Below, in pieces: positions 1 through 9,118 of a stretch of 64,000 nucleotides of DNA. How positions within the stretch are numbered: position 1 is the stretch's first letter; each line of letters opens with the position of its first letter. The translations under genes and the position numbers were made by a program. The notes beneath the pieces are model-generated. The model did no database searches. It was not told the DNA's origin and was given only the letters and a program-made list of their open reading frames with translations. This DNA is from Catelliglobosispora koreensis DSM 44566 (GTDB taxonomy: Bacteria; Actinomycetota; Actinomycetes; Mycobacteriales; Micromonosporaceae), in the NCBI RefSeq assembly GCF_000379685.1, contig NZ_KB903250.1, positions 649,487 to 713,486 on the forward strand, given 5' to 3'.

Positions 1-30
1 AGAATCATGGCTCTAAGCTAGCGTGCAAAG

Positions 31-1380
31 GTGACGATCGACCTGCCGGGCGTTATCACCGACCCGGATCTGCTTAAGTCTTACCGCCGCGATGAGGCCG
101 ACCTCTGCGAGGCTGGCACACCACTGGCGGTTATCCGGCCGGAGTCGACCGAGCAGGTGGTCGAGGCGGTCAAGTGGGCCAACGCCAACAACGTCAAGAT
201 CGTGCCACAGGGCGCACGCACCGGGCTCGCCGGTGGGGCCAACGCGATTGACGGCTGCCTGGTCATCTCGATGGTCAACATGAACCAGATCCTGGAAGTC
301 GACCGGTCGAACCGGATCGCCGTCGTGCAGCCGGGCGTCATCAACGCTGATCTAAGCCGGGCCGTCATCAAGGAAGGGCTGTTCTACCCGCCCGACCCCG
401 GCTCGTGGGAGACCAGCACCATCGGTGGCAACGTCGCGACGAACGCCGGTGGCATGTGCTGTGTCAAATACGGTGTCACCACCGAATACGTTCTGGGACT
501 TGAGGTCGTGCTCGCTGACGGGCGGGTGCTCAAGACCGGGCGCAAAACCCCGAAGGGTGTTGCGGGATATGACTTAACGCGTTTGTTCGTCGGGTCAGAA
601 GGCACCCTGGGCATCATCACCGAGATCACATTGAGCCTCAAACCTTTGACGCCAGAACCACTGACGTTGGTGGCGGTGTTTCCGTCCACGAGCGCGGCCG
701 GGGACGCGGTCAACCGGATCTTCACCGCTGGGCTCGCCCCGTCCTTGCTGGAGCTCATTGACCAGGTGCATTTGCGCGCGATTGAGGCGTACCAGCCAAT
801 GGGTTTGAATGTTGAAGCGAAAGCGGTGCTCCTGGCCGCAGCCGACACGGGGTTGGACCGGATCGCTGAACTGGCAACCGCGGCAGGAGCTTCCGAGATC
901 TGGCAAGCGACCGATGCCGTTGAAGCCGCGGAACTGTTGCAAGCACGCAGAAGAGCACACCCCGCGATGGAAAAGCTGGCGCTGAGCATGCATGAACACG
1001 GCGGCCTCATCATCGACGACATCGCCGTGCCACGAACACGTCTGGCTGAGCTGCTCGACGAAATCGAAGCCATCGCGGCAAAACACGAGATCACGGTCGG
1101 CGTCGTCGGTCACGCGGGCGACGGCAACCTGCACCCCAACATCGTTGTCGATCGCGGCTCGGAACAGAGCATTGCCAAGGGCCGCAAGGTCTTTGACGAG
1201 ATCATGGAATTCGGGCTGGCCCTCGGCGGCACATGCACCGGCGAGCACGGAGTCGGCCTGCTGAAGCGGGACTGGCTCGCCAGCGAGCTGGGCGAGGTCG
1301 GCCTTGACATTCAGCGCAGGATCAAGAACGCGCTCGATCCCGGACAGATCCTGAACCCGGGAAAGGTGCTCCCGAGCTGA
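31..1380 (+). CDS. FAD-linked oxidase, glycolate oxidase GlcD / D-2-hydroxyacid dehydrogenase type
   Basis: A 449-residue flavoprotein predicted to oxidise a 2-hydroxyacid such as glycolate, D-lactate or D-2-hydroxyglutarate to the 2-oxoacid. The N-terminal half is an FAD_binding_4 (PCMH) domain with the motifs GARTGLAGG and TIGGNVATNAGG. The C-terminal half is an FAD-oxidase_C domain with GHAGDGNLHPN and the terminal GEHGVG. Length and both ends fit the GlcD/DLD family, so the gene is complete. GTG at 31 is the first start after an in-frame TAG at 19-21; its ribosome site is weak. The 3' end overlaps convergent glpD by 59 bp. The exact substrate cannot be told from the sequence. Confidence 0.88.
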   Translation: MTIDLPGVITDPDLLKSYRRDEADLCEAGTPLAVIRPESTEQVVEAVKWANANNVKIVPQGARTGLAGGANAIDGCLVISMVNMNQILEVDRSNRIAVVQPGVINADLSRAVIKEGLFYPPDPGSWETSTIGGNVATNAGGMCCVKYGVTTEYVLGLEVVLADGRVLKTGRKTPKGVAGYDLTRLFVGSEGTLGIITEITLSLKPLTPEPLTLVAVFPSTSAAGDAVNRIFTAGLAPSLLELIDQVHLRAIEAYQPMGLNVEAKAVLLAAADTGLDRIAELATAAGASEIWQATDAVEAAELLQARRRAHPAMEKLALSMHEHGGLIIDDIAVPRTRLAELLDEIEAIAAKHEITVGVVGHAGDGNLHPNIVVDRGSEQSIAKGRKVFDEIMEFGLALGGTCTGEHGVGLLKRDWLASELGEVGLDIQRRIKNALDPGQILNPGKVLPS

Positions 1381-3091
1381 GGCGAGCCGCGTCAGCGCTC
1401 AGATCGTCGGGCATGCGCTGCGACTCGCGCTCGGCTTCCACTCGCGACAGATAAGCCTGCACCTCGGCTTCCATCGCGGCTTCATCCCACCCGAGCTCGA
1501 GTGCCATCAGCTCGGCCACGCGCCGCACACTCAGCACACCGCGATGGGTCGTCTCCATGGAGATCCGCGTGCGGCGGGCGAGAATGTCCACGGCGTGCCG
1601 GGCACCTTCGGCGCGCACGGCGTAAACCACTTCCGCGCCAAGGTATTCCGGCGCTCCCGGCAACGGCTCCGCCAAGGAACGGTCAGCTTCGATGATGGCG
1701 ATGATCTCGGTGACGAGGGATCCGTAGCGTTCGAGCAGGTGCTCAACGGCGCCGAGGCTGAGATCGTGGCGGCGCGCCAGGTCGGCGCGGTCACGCCACA
1801 GCGCGTTATAGCCATCCGCACCGAGCAGCGGCAGCCCGGCTGTCCCGCTGTGCCGTGTGCCCGGCAGCCTGCGGGCCGCCCGGTCGACGACATCTTCGGC
1901 CATCACGCGGTAGGTCGTGAACTTCCCGCCGGCGACCAGAAGCAAGCCCAGCAACGGTTCCACGACGGCGTGCTCACGTGACAACGACGACGTGGAGTCG
2001 GACTCGCCTGACAGCAGCGGCCGCAGGCCGGCGTAGACACCCTCGATATCGTCCGTCGTGAGTGGACGTTCGAGCACTTCGTTCACCATGCCCAGCAGAT
2101 AGGCGATATCCTGCGCCGATGCGGCCGGGTGCGCCCGGTCGAAGGTCCATTCCGTGTCGGTGGTGCCGATGATCCAGTGCCCGCCCCAGGGGATGACAAA
2201 CAAAACGCTCTTGGGTGTACGCAAAATGAGCCCGACTTCGCCCGTGATCGCCGACCGGGGCACGACGAGGTGCACGCCCTTGGAGGCACGCACCCGCAGC
2301 CCGATTTTCGCGTCAGGCAGCCATGTCGAAACGTCATCGCTCCACACCCCGGTCGCCGCGATGACCGTCCTAGCCCGAATGACGAACTCTGACTCACCGT
2401 CACTCACCGTCACTCCGGTGACCTCGCGGGCGTCCCTGACCACGCCGCGTGCCCGCAGTCCAGTCACGACAGCCGCACCCAGGCTGGCCGCCGTGCGGGC
2501 GAGCGTCACGACGAAGCGCGCGTCATCGACCTGCCCGTCGTAGTAGCGAATCGCCCCAGCGACCGCGGACTCCCGCAAGGACGGGAACAGCTTGCGGGCA
2601 CTTGAGGCGGTCAAATGACGGTGCATAGGCATGCCGCGCCCGTGCCCCACCACTCCCGCGAACACGTCGTAGAGCGCGACGCCGGCGCCGTAATAGAACC
2701 GGTGCCAAGCGCGGCTGAGCCACCCGTGATGCGGCAACGGCACCAGGAACGGCAGCGGGCGCACGAGATGCGGAGCGAGCAGGGTCGCTAACAGCCCACG
2801 CTCTCGCAACGCCTCGTGGACCAGGGGAAACTCAAACTGCTCCAGGTAGCGCAGGCCGCCATGGATGAGTTTGGACGATCGCGATGAGGTGCCGACCGCG
2901 AGGTCTCGTGCTTCGATCAAGGCGACCTTGAGCCCGCGTGACGCGGCATCCAGCGCCGCGCCGGCCCCGGTGACCCCACCACCCACGACCAGCACGTCGA
3001 ACGTTTCTTCCCGCAAGCGTTGCAGGTCAGCCTCACGCCGCTCTGGCGACAGGGCACCGGCTGCAAAGCGGGACTCGCTGCGGTCTCGCAC
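1322..3091 (-). CDS. glpD: Aerobic glycerol-3-phosphate dehydrogenase
   Basis: FAD-dependent membrane-associated enzyme (589 residues) oxidising sn-glycerol 3-phosphate to dihydroxyacetone phosphate and feeding electrons to quinones. The N-terminal Rossmann motif VVGGGVTGAG is followed by the GlpD hallmark SSRSSKLIHGGLRYLEQ, then the DAO domain and a C-terminal GlpD helical domain (GVLSVRRVAELMA). The reading frame is open further upstream to 3277, but family alignment starts just before the FAD motif, so GTG at 3091 is preferred. Only 22 bp separate this start from that of the divergent membrane-subtilase gene. No glycerol kinase or facilitator is adjacent. Confidence 0.93.
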   Translation of the reverse strand: MRDRSESRFAAGALSPERREADLQRLREETFDVLVVGGGVTGAGAALDAASRGLKVALIEARDLAVGTSSRSSKLIHGGLRYLEQFEFPLVHEALRERGLLATLLAPHLVRPLPFLVPLPHHGWLSRAWHRFYYGAGVALYDVFAGVVGHGRGMPMHRHLTASSARKLFPSLRESAVAGAIRYYDGQVDDARFVVTLARTAASLGAAVVTGLRARGVVRDAREVTGVTVSDGESEFVIRARTVIAATGVWSDDVSTWLPDAKIGLRVRASKGVHLVVPRSAITGEVGLILRTPKSVLFVIPWGGHWIIGTTDTEWTFDRAHPAASAQDIAYLLGMVNEVLERPLTTDDIEGVYAGLRPLLSGESDSTSSLSREHAVVEPLLGLLLVAGGKFTTYRVMAEDVVDRAARRLPGTRHSGTAGLPLLGADGYNALWRDRADLARRHDLSLGAVEHLLERYGSLVTEIIAIIEADRSLAEPLPGAPEYLGAEVVYAVRAEGARHAVDILARRTRISMETTHRGVLSVRRVAELMALELGWDEAAMEAEVQAYLSRVEAERESQRMPDDLSADAARLSSGAPFPGSGSVRDRARS

Positions 3092-3113
3092 CCGACCACG
3101 GTACCTTGCGAGA

Positions 3114-5441
3114 GTGACACAGCCCGGGCATGCATCAGAACCCGACTGGGCCTGGACCGGACAGCCCGTGTGGACAGCGCCGGAGGCGCGCGGGGAAAAG
3201 ACGTCCACGGGCGCGATCGTGGGCGCGGTTTTCCTCGGTATATGGCTGGTTTTGCTGGCCGTGATGACCCAGCTCATCAGCTGGTTCGCCAGTCAGCTGC
3301 TGCTCGCGGTCGGCTTGGAGCTGCCAGGCTATGTGTGGCCTATCACTGGCGTGGTGATCCTCCTGTTCGGAGGCGGCCCCGCATTACTGCTCGCCTTGAT
3401 CCCCAAGAGCATTCCGGTTCGCGAGACCGGGCGCGCCTGGGCGATCGGTGCGGGTGCCCTCGCCCTGGGCACGGGGTTGCGTGCTTTGCCGGAGCTGCAA
3501 AACGCTTGGTATCTCATAGCTTTGGCTCTGTCGGCGGGCGTTGCCGCGTTCGTGCTGCGGCGCCAAGGCAACACGGCCAGTGTCAACGCCGCCTGGGCCG
3601 CCGTCGCCGGCCTGATCGTGCTCGTCCCGTTCCTGTGGTTTGGTGCCCTCGGCGGCTGGCTCGAGACGCTGCTGGCTATCGCTGCCGCGATCGCTGTCGG
3701 ATCGCTCGCGGCGTCCACGATGGACAGCCGGTTCTGGGCGGCCTTCGAGTCGAGTCGCGTTAAGCGGGTCCTGCTCGGCGGACTCATCGCAGGCGTCACC
3801 CTCGCCCTGATCGCCGGTGGTGCCGGGGCCAATGGCGCGCAGTTGCTGATGCTCCTAGTGCTTCCGCCGCTTGGCTTCGCCGCGGCGGCGCTGCGTCACG
3901 TGCGCTGGCTCGTGGCCCTCGCCGCGCTCGGCCCCCTCGCCTTCTTCGATCCGGTGGAAATCAACATCTTCCTCGGGTTCGAAGACGTTCCGTTCTGGGC
4001 GTTCGTTTCCGCCGCCTTGGCCTGGCTGATCGCCGCCGTGCTCGGCCTGGCCTACGGCCTGGCAGAACCGTTGCTGTCACGGGTAAAGCGCCCGGTCGCG
4101 GCCGGAGTCGCCACAGCCGTCGCGTTAGGAGCCGGTGCCGTCTATCTCGTCGGCGGCCAGCCAGGCTTCTTCGGCGATCAGCTCTTCGTCGTGCTCAAGG
4201 ATCAGGCATCGCTCACCGGGCTTCCCCTCACGACCGGCGTCGGGCCGCAGCGCGACGAGCGTGTTCGGCAGGTCTATCAGCGGCTTGTCGAGCATGCCGA
4301 CCGGACCCAGGCGCCGTTGCGCGCCGACCTCGATCGCCTCAACCTCAGTTATCAGCCCTATTACCTGGTCAACGGCATCATGGTGTCCGGCGGCCCAGAG
4401 GTCAGGGCGTGGCTTGAACTGCGCGGCGACGTCGACCGCATCCTGGTCGATCAGCGGGTGCGCCCGCTGCCCCGCGACCTGCCGCAGACCACGGGCGACA
4501 TCCGCGAAGCACCGTCCACTCCACTTTGGAACATCGAGATGGTCGGCGCGCCAGACGTGTGGCGCCTCGGTGCCCGCGGCAGCGGCATCGTGGTCGGCAG
4601 CTCCGATTCAGGTGCTGAGGGAACGCATCCAGCACTCGCACCGGGCTACCGAGGCGGAAGTGACTCGTGGTTTGACCCGTGGAACGGCACGACGTCTCCT
4701 GTGGACAATGGCGGGCATGGGACGCACACCCTGGCCACCGCTGTCGGCAAGAAAAACGTTGGGGTGGCACCGGACGCGCAATGGATCGCCTGCGTCAACC
4801 TGGACCGCAACATGGCCAGCCCATCGCTGTACCTCGACTGCTTGCAGTTCATGCTCGCCCCGTTCCCGCACGGTGGCGACCCGTTCCGGGATGGCAACCC
4901 GGCCCGCGCTCCGCACGTGCTGACGAACTCGTGGGGCTGCCCGGCTCAGGAGGGCTGCGACGTCGAGCTGACCCGGCCAGCGACCAACGCCCTTGCGGCG
5001 GCAGGGATCGCGTTCGTCGCCGCCGCCGGCAATGAGGGCGACCGTTGCGGTTCGATCGACGATCCACCAGCGACCGACCCAGCCGCCTTCACGGTCGCCG
5101 CGGTCAACGAAAACGCCGAGATCACCGTCTTCTCCAGCCGGGGCAAGCCGGGGTCAGGTAAGCCCGACATCGCCGCACCGGGACAGGACATCCTGTCGGC
5201 CATGCCCGGCGGCACCTACGGCCTCAACACCGGCACGTCGATGGCGACGCCGCATATCGCGGGCGTGATCGCGCTGATGTGGTCGGCCGAGCCAGCCTTG
5301 GTCGGCGATCTTCCTGCTACGTACTCGCGGATCAAAGAGAACGCCAACCCAGTGACAGGCGTCTTTACCTGCGGCGATGAGGAAACTCAAGGAGCGGGAT
5401 TGGTCGACGCGCCTCGCGCCGTCTTCGTCGGCGGCGAGTAG
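3114..5441 (+). CDS. Polytopic membrane protein with C-terminal subtilisin (S8) protease domain
   Basis: A 775-residue protein with two unlike halves. Residues about 25-350 form roughly ten or eleven hydrophobic helices with short loops. Residues about 465-775 form an S8 peptidase with the full triad: Asp498 (SSDSG), His535 (NGGHGTH) and Ser709 (GTSMATPHIAG). A segment before the catalytic domain (about 380-460) looks like an inhibitor-type propeptide. The open frame extends upstream of 3114 but that part is antisense to glpD and has no membrane character, so GTG 3114 is chosen. There is no cleavable signal peptide; which face of the membrane the protease occupies is not certain. It could process membrane or cell-surface substrates. 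Confidence 0.85.
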   Translation: MTQPGHASEPDWAWTGQPVWTAPEARGEKTSTGAIVGAVFLGIWLVLLAVMTQLISWFASQLLLAVGLELPGYVWPITGVVILLFGGGPALLLALIPKSIPVRETGRAWAIGAGALALGTGLRALPELQNAWYLIALALSAGVAAFVLRRQGNTASVNAAWAAVAGLIVLVPFLWFGALGGWLETLLAIAAAIAVGSLAASTMDSRFWAAFESSRVKRVLLGGLIAGVTLALIAGGAGANGAQLLMLLVLPPLGFAAAALRHVRWLVALAALGPLAFFDPVEINIFLGFEDVPFWAFVSAALAWLIAAVLGLAYGLAEPLLSRVKRPVAAGVATAVALGAGAVYLVGGQPGFFGDQLFVVLKDQASLTGLPLTTGVGPQRDERVRQVYQRLVEHADRTQAPLRADLDRLNLSYQPYYLVNGIMVSGGPEVRAWLELRGDVDRILVDQRVRPLPRDLPQTTGDIREAPSTPLWNIEMVGAPDVWRLGARGSGIVVGSSDSGAEGTHPALAPGYRGGSDSWFDPWNGTTSPVDNGGHGTHTLATAVGKKNVGVAPDAQWIACVNLDRNMASPSLYLDCLQFMLAPFPHGGDPFRDGNPARAPHVLTNSWGCPAQEGCDVELTRPATNALAAAGIAFVAAAGNEGDRCGSIDDPPATDPAAFTVAAVNENAEITVFSSRGKPGSGKPDIAAPGQDILSAMPGGTYGLNTGTSMATPHIAGVIALMWSAEPALVGDLPATYSRIKENANPVTGVFTCGDEETQGAGLVDAPRAVFVGGE

Positions 5442-5452
5442 TCTCGCTCGGC

Positions 5453-6295
5453 GTGGACCGCGCCGCGCTTGTCTCGCTAGCCCAGAAATGCCTGCTCCCT
5501 GACGATGCCGCCGAAGCTTCGGCAATCGTCGATGCTCTTACCCGCGACCCGATCGCGGTGATCACCCGATTCGACGGCGACACCCTCATCGGCGCGGCCG
5601 TGGCCAGCTCTGGGCACAAAGACGCCACCGCGGCCCACCTCGACCTGCTGCTCGTCGACCCGGCCCACCAGCGGCAGGGCATCGCGACGTCGATGCTCGA
5701 AGAACTCGAAACGAAGGTCACCGGCTACGCGAAGATCGTCGTCAGGGGCAACGCTCCCGACTACGCCTGGCCGGGCGTCGATGTGCGCTACACCCCGGCG
5801 ATCTGCACGCTGCAAAAGCTCGGCTACGTGCACGACACCACGGCTTGGAACATGAGCGCTCCGCTGCCCGTTCCCGTGGCCGCCAAGGACCGTCCACTCC
5901 CGCCGGACATAGTGGTCAGACGCGCCGCGAAAGAGGACCTCAGCGCACTGCTGCCCGTCGTGCTGGGCGAGTGGGGACAGGCCTGGGTCACCGAGATCGA
6001 GCGCTCCGTTCTGGGAGCTGGCGGCGTTCACCTAGCGATCCGCGGCAACGAGCCGGTGGCGTTCGCCGCCTGGGGCGGGTGCCATCCCAGTTATTTCGGC
6101 CCGATGGGCACGTTGCCCAGTGCCGGTGGGCTCGGGCTGGGCAGCATTCTCCTGCGCCGGTGCCTCGATGATCAGGCTGCCCTTGGCTTGTCTAAAGCAC
6201 AGATCGGCTGGGTCGGCCCGGTGCCGTTCTACTCATCAGCCTGCGGCGCCTTCATTGAGCGAGTCTTCTTCCTGTTCGCCAAACCGCTCAAATGA
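5453..6295 (+). CDS. GNAT family N-acetyltransferase, duplicated fold
   Basis: A 280-residue protein with two GNAT-like halves. The N-terminal half carries a good acetyl-CoA motif A (VDPAHQRQGIATSML, about residue 65-80). The C-terminal half has a weaker GLGLGSILLRRC loop followed by IGWVGPVPFYSSACGA, typical of the second domain of bacterial two-domain GNATs. It starts with GTG 11 bp after the protease stop and is followed 27 bp later by the sugar porter, so the three may be co-transcribed. The acceptor substrate is unknown. Confidence 0.78.
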   Translation: MDRAALVSLAQKCLLPDDAAEASAIVDALTRDPIAVITRFDGDTLIGAAVASSGHKDATAAHLDLLLVDPAHQRQGIATSMLEELETKVTGYAKIVVRGNAPDYAWPGVDVRYTPAICTLQKLGYVHDTTAWNMSAPLPVPVAAKDRPLPPDIVVRRAAKEDLSALLPVVLGEWGQAWVTEIERSVLGAGGVHLAIRGNEPVAFAAWGGCHPSYFGPMGTLPSAGGLGLGSILLRRCLDDQAALGLSKAQIGWVGPVPFYSSACGAFIERVFFLFAKPLK

Positions 6296-6322
6296 GGTCG
6301 TTGCCTGCCGCAAGATGAAACT

Positions 6323-7741
6323 GTGGTGAAACAGGATGAAACGGTAGCTCAGTACAATCCCGGCGCAGCCATCATGATTTCGGCCGCCGCGGCTGTTGGT
6401 GGCTTCCTCTTCGGCTACGACACCTCAGTCATCAACGGCACCGTGGACGCCCTGGAAATAACGTTCGGCCTGAGCAAGGTCGTGCTCGGATTCGTCGTAT
6501 CCTCCGCGCTGCTCGGCTGTGCCGTGGGCGCGTGGTTCGCCGGCCCGCTGGCTGACCGTCTCGGCCGCGTCAAAGTCATGCTGCTCGCCGCCGCCCTGTT
6601 CATCATCAGCGCCATCGGTTCGGCACTGGCGTTCGCCGCCTGGGACCTGACGATCTGGCGCGTCATCGGTGGTTTCGGCGTTGGAGCGGCAAGCGTCATA
6701 GCACCCGCCTATATCGCCGAGATCGCGCCGGCCAAGATGCGAGGCCGGCTGGGCTCGCTGCAACAACTCGCCATCGTCCTGGGCATCTTCGTCGCCCTGC
6801 TCACCGACTATCTGCTCGCCGAAGCCGCGGGCGGAGATCCCAACGCGAGCGTCCCGTGGGGCGGTGCCGCCTGGCGCTGGATGTTTGCCACGGCTGTCAT
6901 CCCGGCGGCCATTTACGCGATCCTCGCCCTGCAGATTCCGGAGTCACCGCGCTATCTCGTCCGCCGTGGCATGATCCAGCAGGCCAAGGAAGTGCTGACC
7001 CGGGTGCTCGGCGGCAACGTGGACCAGAAGGTCATCGAGATCAAGCAGTCGCTGGCCGGGGCGAGCGATCAGATTAAGCTATCCGCGCTCAAGGGCAGCG
7101 CCCTCGGGCTCAAGCCCATCGTGTGGGTCGGCATCCTGCTCTCGGTCTTCCAGCAGTTCGTCGGCATCAACGTGATCTTCTACTACTCCTCCTCGCTGTG
7201 GGCCTCGGTCGGTTTCAGCCAGTCGAACTCGTTGCTGATCACCGTGATCACCAGCGTCACCAACATCGTGACCACCCTCATCGCGATCGCGCTCGTGGAC
7301 AAGATCGGGCGCAAGCCGCTGCTCATCATCGGTGCGACCGGCATGGTGATCACGCTGGGTCTCATGGCGTTCTGCTTCAGCAACGCCATCCAATCCGTTG
7401 ACGCGGCAGGAGAGACCGTCACGAGCCTCCCCGGTGCGTACGGCAAGATCGCCTTGGTGGCAGCCAACCTTTACGTCGTCTCGTTCGGCATGAGCTGGGG
7501 TCCCGTGGTCTGGGTGCTCCTAGGCGAGATGTTCAACAACGTGATCCGGGTGACCGCCCTGGCCGTCGCGGCCTCGGCACAGTGGATCGCGAACTGGCTG
7601 ATCACCGCCACGTTCCCGGCGCTTTCCAACATAGGGCTCAGCTTCGCCTACGGCCTTTACGCGATGTTCGCGTTGCTTGCCCTGCTCTTCGTGCTCAAGT
7701 TCGTCAAAGAAACCAAGGGACGTGAACTCGAGTCCATGTAG
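6323..7741 (+). CDS. MFS sugar porter (SP family)
   Basis: A 472-residue, 12-helix transporter of the sugar porter family (XylE/GalP/GLUT-like), predicted to be a sugar:proton symporter or facilitator in the cytoplasmic membrane. Family signatures are all present: GFLFGYDTSVINGT in TM1, RLGR in loop 2-3, PESPRYLVRRG after TM6, QQFVGINVIFYYSS in TM7 and DKIGRKPL in loop 8-9, ending in a KETKG motif. Two GTG codons are adjacent (6323 and 6326); either may start. The exact sugar is not readable. No terminator is obvious after the stop. Confidence 0.92.
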   Translation: MVKQDETVAQYNPGAAIMISAAAAVGGFLFGYDTSVINGTVDALEITFGLSKVVLGFVVSSALLGCAVGAWFAGPLADRLGRVKVMLLAAALFIISAIGSALAFAAWDLTIWRVIGGFGVGAASVIAPAYIAEIAPAKMRGRLGSLQQLAIVLGIFVALLTDYLLAEAAGGDPNASVPWGGAAWRWMFATAVIPAAIYAILALQIPESPRYLVRRGMIQQAKEVLTRVLGGNVDQKVIEIKQSLAGASDQIKLSALKGSALGLKPIVWVGILLSVFQQFVGINVIFYYSSSLWASVGFSQSNSLLITVITSVTNIVTTLIAIALVDKIGRKPLLIIGATGMVITLGLMAFCFSNAIQSVDAAGETVTSLPGAYGKIALVAANLYVVSFGMSWGPVVWVLLGEMFNNVIRVTALAVAASAQWIANWLITATFPALSNIGLSFAYGLYAMFALLALLFVLKFVKETKGRELESM

Positions 7742-7862
7742 GACACGCTCGGGCGCAGATCTTCCATTGTGGCCTCTGCCTGCGCAGATGCGGACACCTC
7801 AGCGCAAGCTCCGCATACCACTCGCCCCATGCGCTGTGCAGACGCTACTCTCATTGCCGTCT

Positions 7863-7873
7863 TGAACAGTTCC
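7863..7873. promoter_or_regulatory. Candidate operator GAAC-A-GTTC upstream of the XRE gene
   Basis: The 11-mer TGAACAGTTCC contains the palindrome GAAC-A-GTTC and lies 27 bp before the XRE start. The same 11-mer recurs at 9119-9129 before the next small gene. The shared site suggests binding by the XRE protein, which is an inference. Confidence 0.35.
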
Positions 7874-7899
7874 CGTCGTGAACAGAGGAAGGTGATCCG

Positions 7900-8778
7900 G
7901 TGCCCAGCCCACTCGTGCGCAGGATTCGCCTTGGCTATGCGATTAGGACACTTCGCGACGACCTCAGCCTCACCGCGGAAGCCTTCGCCAAACGGTCGCA
8001 GTCACTGACCCGGCTCGACGTGACACGGCTGGAGACAGCCGCCCTGCGGCGGCCAGACCTGGGCAAGGTCATGGCCTGTTTGGAAGCAGCCGGAGTCGAC
8101 GAAGGCTCAGCCCGCTGGCACGAGATCGTCCGCATGGCGCGCGACGGGGGCAAGAAAGGCGTCTGGTGGGAGAAAGCTGAGTTCAGTGGGATATCAGAGC
8201 GGCAGAAGCGATGCGCCGATGTCGAATGTGGAGCCGTCACGATCCGCCACTACCACAACTCCCTCATTCCCTGGATGTTGCAGACACGTGAGTACATAGA
8301 GGCTCGCGACCACGCCTGGCGCGAGGAAGGCGCACAGATCGACCCCATCCAAGGCATCTCGCGGCTTCGCCGGCAGGCAGAAGTCACTGGCGAGGCCGGA
8401 CCACAGATCTCCATCGTGATCGAGGAACAGGTAATCCGCCGTCCCCTGGTGGATCGCCCGGTCATGGCAAGGCAGCTACGGCACCTAGCCGAGACCACCG
8501 AGACGAATCCGCGTATTGACCTGCGGCTGTTGCCCGTCGACGCGCAATTCGGCCGGCACAGCACTCCCCTCATGCCGTTTGATCTATTCACCTACGAAGA
8601 TCCGGGTGACGGCACCGCGATGATGATCCCTACCATCAACGACGACGTATTGGTGACCGAAGCCGCCGAGGTCGAACCATACGTGCACCTGTGGGACAGG
8701 CTGCGCGATGCCGCTCTGTCCCAAGTGGACACAGCGGCATTCATTGCACAGGCGGCCGCCAAGCTGGTGGCCAGATAG
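7900..8778 (+). CDS. XRE-family HTH regulator with DUF5753 domain
   Basis: A 292-residue regulator of the abundant actinomycete Scr1/WhiJ-like class. Residues about 12-70 form an XRE helix-turn-helix; residues about 100-285 form the DUF5753 domain, recognisable from the YHNSLIPWMLQTREYIEA stretch and the later RLLPVDAQFGRH. Start GTG 7900 follows an AGGAAGG ribosome site. The DUF397 gene lies 14 bp downstream, the usual arrangement. Paralogues such as those around whiJ and abaA control development or antibiotic production in Streptomyces; the role here is unknown. A GAACAGTTC palindrome precedes the gene. Confidence 0.9.
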   Translation: MPSPLVRRIRLGYAIRTLRDDLSLTAEAFAKRSQSLTRLDVTRLETAALRRPDLGKVMACLEAAGVDEGSARWHEIVRMARDGGKKGVWWEKAEFSGISERQKRCADVECGAVTIRHYHNSLIPWMLQTREYIEARDHAWREEGAQIDPIQGISRLRRQAEVTGEAGPQISIVIEEQVIRRPLVDRPVMARQLRHLAETTETNPRIDLRLLPVDAQFGRHSTPLMPFDLFTYEDPGDGTAMMIPTINDDVLVTEAAEVEPYVHLWDRLRDAALSQVDTAAFIAQAAAKLVAR

Positions 8779-8792
8779 TTAAGGAAGGCCCA

Positions 8793-8999
8793 ATGGCAAC
8801 AGGCAAGTTCACCGTGTGGCAGAAGGCCACGAAATCCGGTGACGCGAACGGCTGCTTCGAGATTTGCTTCGACGTGCCGGGGGTTGTCGCGGTCCGCGAC
8901 AGCAAGCTCGGTGGCGCCAGCCCGGTCCTTGAGTTCACTGATCACGAGTTCGCGTGCTTCAAGGATGGCATCTTGAAGGGTGAGTTCGAACGAGCCTAG
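8793..8999 (+). CDS. DUF397 domain protein
   Basis: A 68-residue protein made up of a single DUF397 domain: FTVWQKATKSGDANGCFEIC, then VAVRDSK and a C-terminal EFTDHEFACFKDGILKGEF. DUF397 proteins are usual partners of XRE/DUF5753 regulators and may modulate them in an antitoxin-like or anti-regulator manner, though the mechanism is not settled. ATG 8793 is chosen because it follows an AAGGAAG site at 8781-8787 and fits the family length; the longer open frame upstream overlaps the XRE gene. A strong hairpin closes the unit. Confidence 0.9.
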   Translation: MATGKFTVWQKATKSGDANGCFEICFDVPGVVAVRDSKLGGASPVLEFTDHEFACFKDGILKGEFERA

Positions 9000-9027
9000 C
9001 TTTCGATAGATCCTTTCGCTCGAGGTC

Positions 9028-9058
9028 AGAGCCGTACCGCGATTGGCGGTGCGGCTCT
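9028..9058 (+). terminator. Hairpin terminator after DUF397
   Basis: A 13-bp stem with one G-T wobble (arms 9028-9040 and 9046-9058) and the 5-base loop gattg, 28 bp after the DUF397 stop. There is no long T-run, as is common for actinomycete terminators. Confidence 0.7.
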
Positions 9059-9118
9059 CACTATTCAGCGACACGCCGGGCTTCACCCTTGTGACCATGG
9101 TGCGCGACTGTCATTCTG

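Noticed and set aside
2865..3113. Upstream extension of the membrane-subtilase frame
   Set aside because: These 83 codons are antisense to glpD's FAD motif and are Ser/Arg-rich without membrane character; GTG 3114 fits better.
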